Assembly: GCA_018644745.1 (NCBI GenBank)
Contig: JABGPX010000474.1
Coordinates: forward strand, 1-15,892
Direction of reading: 5' to 3'
Length of the DNA: 15,892 nucleotides
Origin: Spirochaetales bacterium
GTDB taxonomy: Bacteria; Spirochaetota; Spirochaetia; ARS1246
Made by a program: the position numbers and the translations under genes. The notes under the pieces were generated by a model. It was given only the letters and a program-made list of their open reading frames with translations. It had not been told where the DNA came from and searched no databases. How positions within the stretch are numbered: the first letter of the stretch is position 1; each line of letters opens with the position of its first letter. Below are positions 15,187 to 15,892 of this stretch, piece by piece.

Positions 15187-15648
15187 CTATACGATATCCC
15201 TTAACGACACGTTAACAGAAAATGGTCCAACATCCGACTCAAAAGGAATCTTTACAACAGGGATGCCCGCGGGCCAATGAATACGGTAGGTAGTTCCCGT
15301 GATAACACCGGGTAAGGAAATTTCAATCCGGAATTCTGAAAGGTCTTTCTTTGCGTTTCCCGCGATTATATTGATGAGCTCCCCTACTCCATCTATTACT
15401 TCCTTGCCCAGAGCATTGTAAGTCTTTCCCTCTAACTTTGATATTATCTTAATAGCGGTATCCCGTGAGAAGCTGAGCACAACCGCGCCTGTAGTTTCAC
15501 CGGCAAGGCCGATAATCCCGGAAACCTCACTCAAGCCCTGAGGATCTTCAAGTATAAAAGGCTTAAGAGATTTAACATTGAGCCCAAGGTATGTTTGAAA
15601 CAAATTAACCGAAGCGTTTAGAAACGGATTGATATATTTAACCTGCAT
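15187..15648 (-). CDS. cheX: CheX family CheY-P phosphatase
   Basis: A 153-residue protein of the CheC/CheX/FliY class that removes phosphate from CheY-P. The catalytic pair appears in GVGELINIIAGNAK (88-100), with E90 and N93 as the ExxN residues that act on the aspartyl phosphate. The rest (SGIIGLAGETTGAVVLSF and the C-terminal IPFESDVGPFSVNVSL) fits the CheX fold. I prefer ATG 15648, which overlaps the CheY stop by one base (TGATG); TTG 15651 is an in-frame alternative. It sits 15 bases upstream of the kinase gene, so receiver, phosphatase and kinase form one set. CheX is widespread in spirochaete chemotaxis, but here it probably tunes a dedicated relay. Confidence 0.88.
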   Translation of the reverse strand: MQVKYINPFLNASVNLFQTYLGLNVKSLKPFILEDPQGLSEVSGIIGLAGETTGAVVLSFSRDTAIKIISKLEGKTYNALGKEVIDGVGELINIIAGNAKKDLSEFRIEISLPGVITGTTYRIHWPAGIPVVKIPFESDVGPFSVNVSLRDIV

Positions 15649-15892
15649 CAATTCGATCCGTCTTTCGTTAGGTACTTACCGATTTTCTGCCAAAGATGGC
15701 TTCCCTGTATCGGCTTAACCACGTAGTTGGTAACCCCCGCCTCTACCGCCTCAACCACATTATACTTCGCGGCTTCGGAAGTTATCATGATAATCGGTGT
15801 CTGCTTGTATTTGTCCATCGCTCTGAGTTTCTTTACCAAGTTCAGACCATTGACCCTCGGCATATTCCAATCCACAAGAAACATATCAATAT
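15648..15892 (-). CDS. CheY-like response regulator receiver (5' end cut by window edge)
   Basis: The C-terminal 81 residues of a single-domain receiver are visible; the N-terminus lies beyond the right edge. LVDWNMPRVNG contains the phospho-accepting Asp (the D of DWNMP, equivalent to D57 of E. coli CheY), MITSEA supplies the conserved Thr, and VVKPI the conserved Lys. The chain stops soon after helix 5 (KYLTKDGSN), so no output domain follows and it acts as a CheY or Spo0F-like shuttle. Its TGA overlaps the start of cheX by one base. It is the probable phosphate acceptor from the Hpt His of the haem kinase. Whether it controls the flagellar motor or passes phosphate on cannot be told. Confidence 0.9.
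   Translation of the reverse strand, partial: IDMFLVDWNMPRVNGLNLVKKLRAMDKYKQTPIIMITSEAAKYNVVEAVEAGVTNYVVKPIQGSHLWQKIGKYLTKDGSN

Noticed and set aside
1..15892. tRNA, rRNA, CRISPR array, transposase or integrase
   Set aside because: No cloverleaf, regularly spaced repeats, terminal repeats or recombinase motifs were seen on either strand by eye.

Overview
The window reads as a gene-dense stretch of a bacterial chromosome with roughly balanced base composition. Strong AGGAG-type ribosome sites, frequent TTG and GTG starts and many 1-4 base gene overlaps point to tightly coupled operons. No rRNA, tRNA, CRISPR array, integrase or insertion sequence is visible. A CheX phosphatase beside a CheY receiver, a DegV protein, an AbrB/ArsM pair of the type found in anaerobes, and several sulfatase or beta-propeller glycan genes suggest an anaerobic or microaerobic sediment bacterium. 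Spirochaetota is my best guess, with PVC-type lineages an alternative; this is inference, not proof.

Left block (1-6239, all minus). Transcription probably starts at about 6240 and runs leftward: a BNR_4-type propeller protein (possible polysaccharide lyase), a Cys-type sulfatase, a CrtI/RetSat-like FAD oxidoreductase, an FNR-type reductase with a C-terminal 2Fe-2S domain, and a DegV fatty-acid-binding protein cut by the left edge. Junctions are stop-start contacts or ATGA overlaps, except for a 21-base gap before the FAD gene. The last three genes look like a lipid or isoprenoid redox module, and the first two like sulfated-glycan breakdown.

Centre (6240-9739). A 97-base divergent region carries two promoters, each placed so that its transcript would be nearly leaderless. 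Rightward lie a small AbrB-type regulator with two vicinal cysteine pairs, arsM (arsenite methyltransferase) and a sialidase-like propeller, all linked by 4-base overlaps. Converging on them is a GH32/43-like propeller gene, with an AlkD-type DNA repair gene upstream of it.

Region 10448-10895 has no intact gene. It holds what looks like a frameshifted remnant of a repeat protein of the surface or tail-fibre type. It is followed by an FAD_oxidored-family gene (10896-12290) that lacks a ribosome binding site.

Right block (12287-15892, all minus). A CheY-like receiver (cut by the right edge), CheX, a membrane CheA-like kinase whose extracytoplasmic sensor has a CxxCH haem site, and a cytochrome P460 lipoprotein form one operon. 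This is the most interesting candidate system: a haem-based sensory phosphorelay with its own phosphatase and a haem protein related to those that handle hydroxylamine and NO. The kinase has Hpt and HATPase domains but no CheW-like domain.
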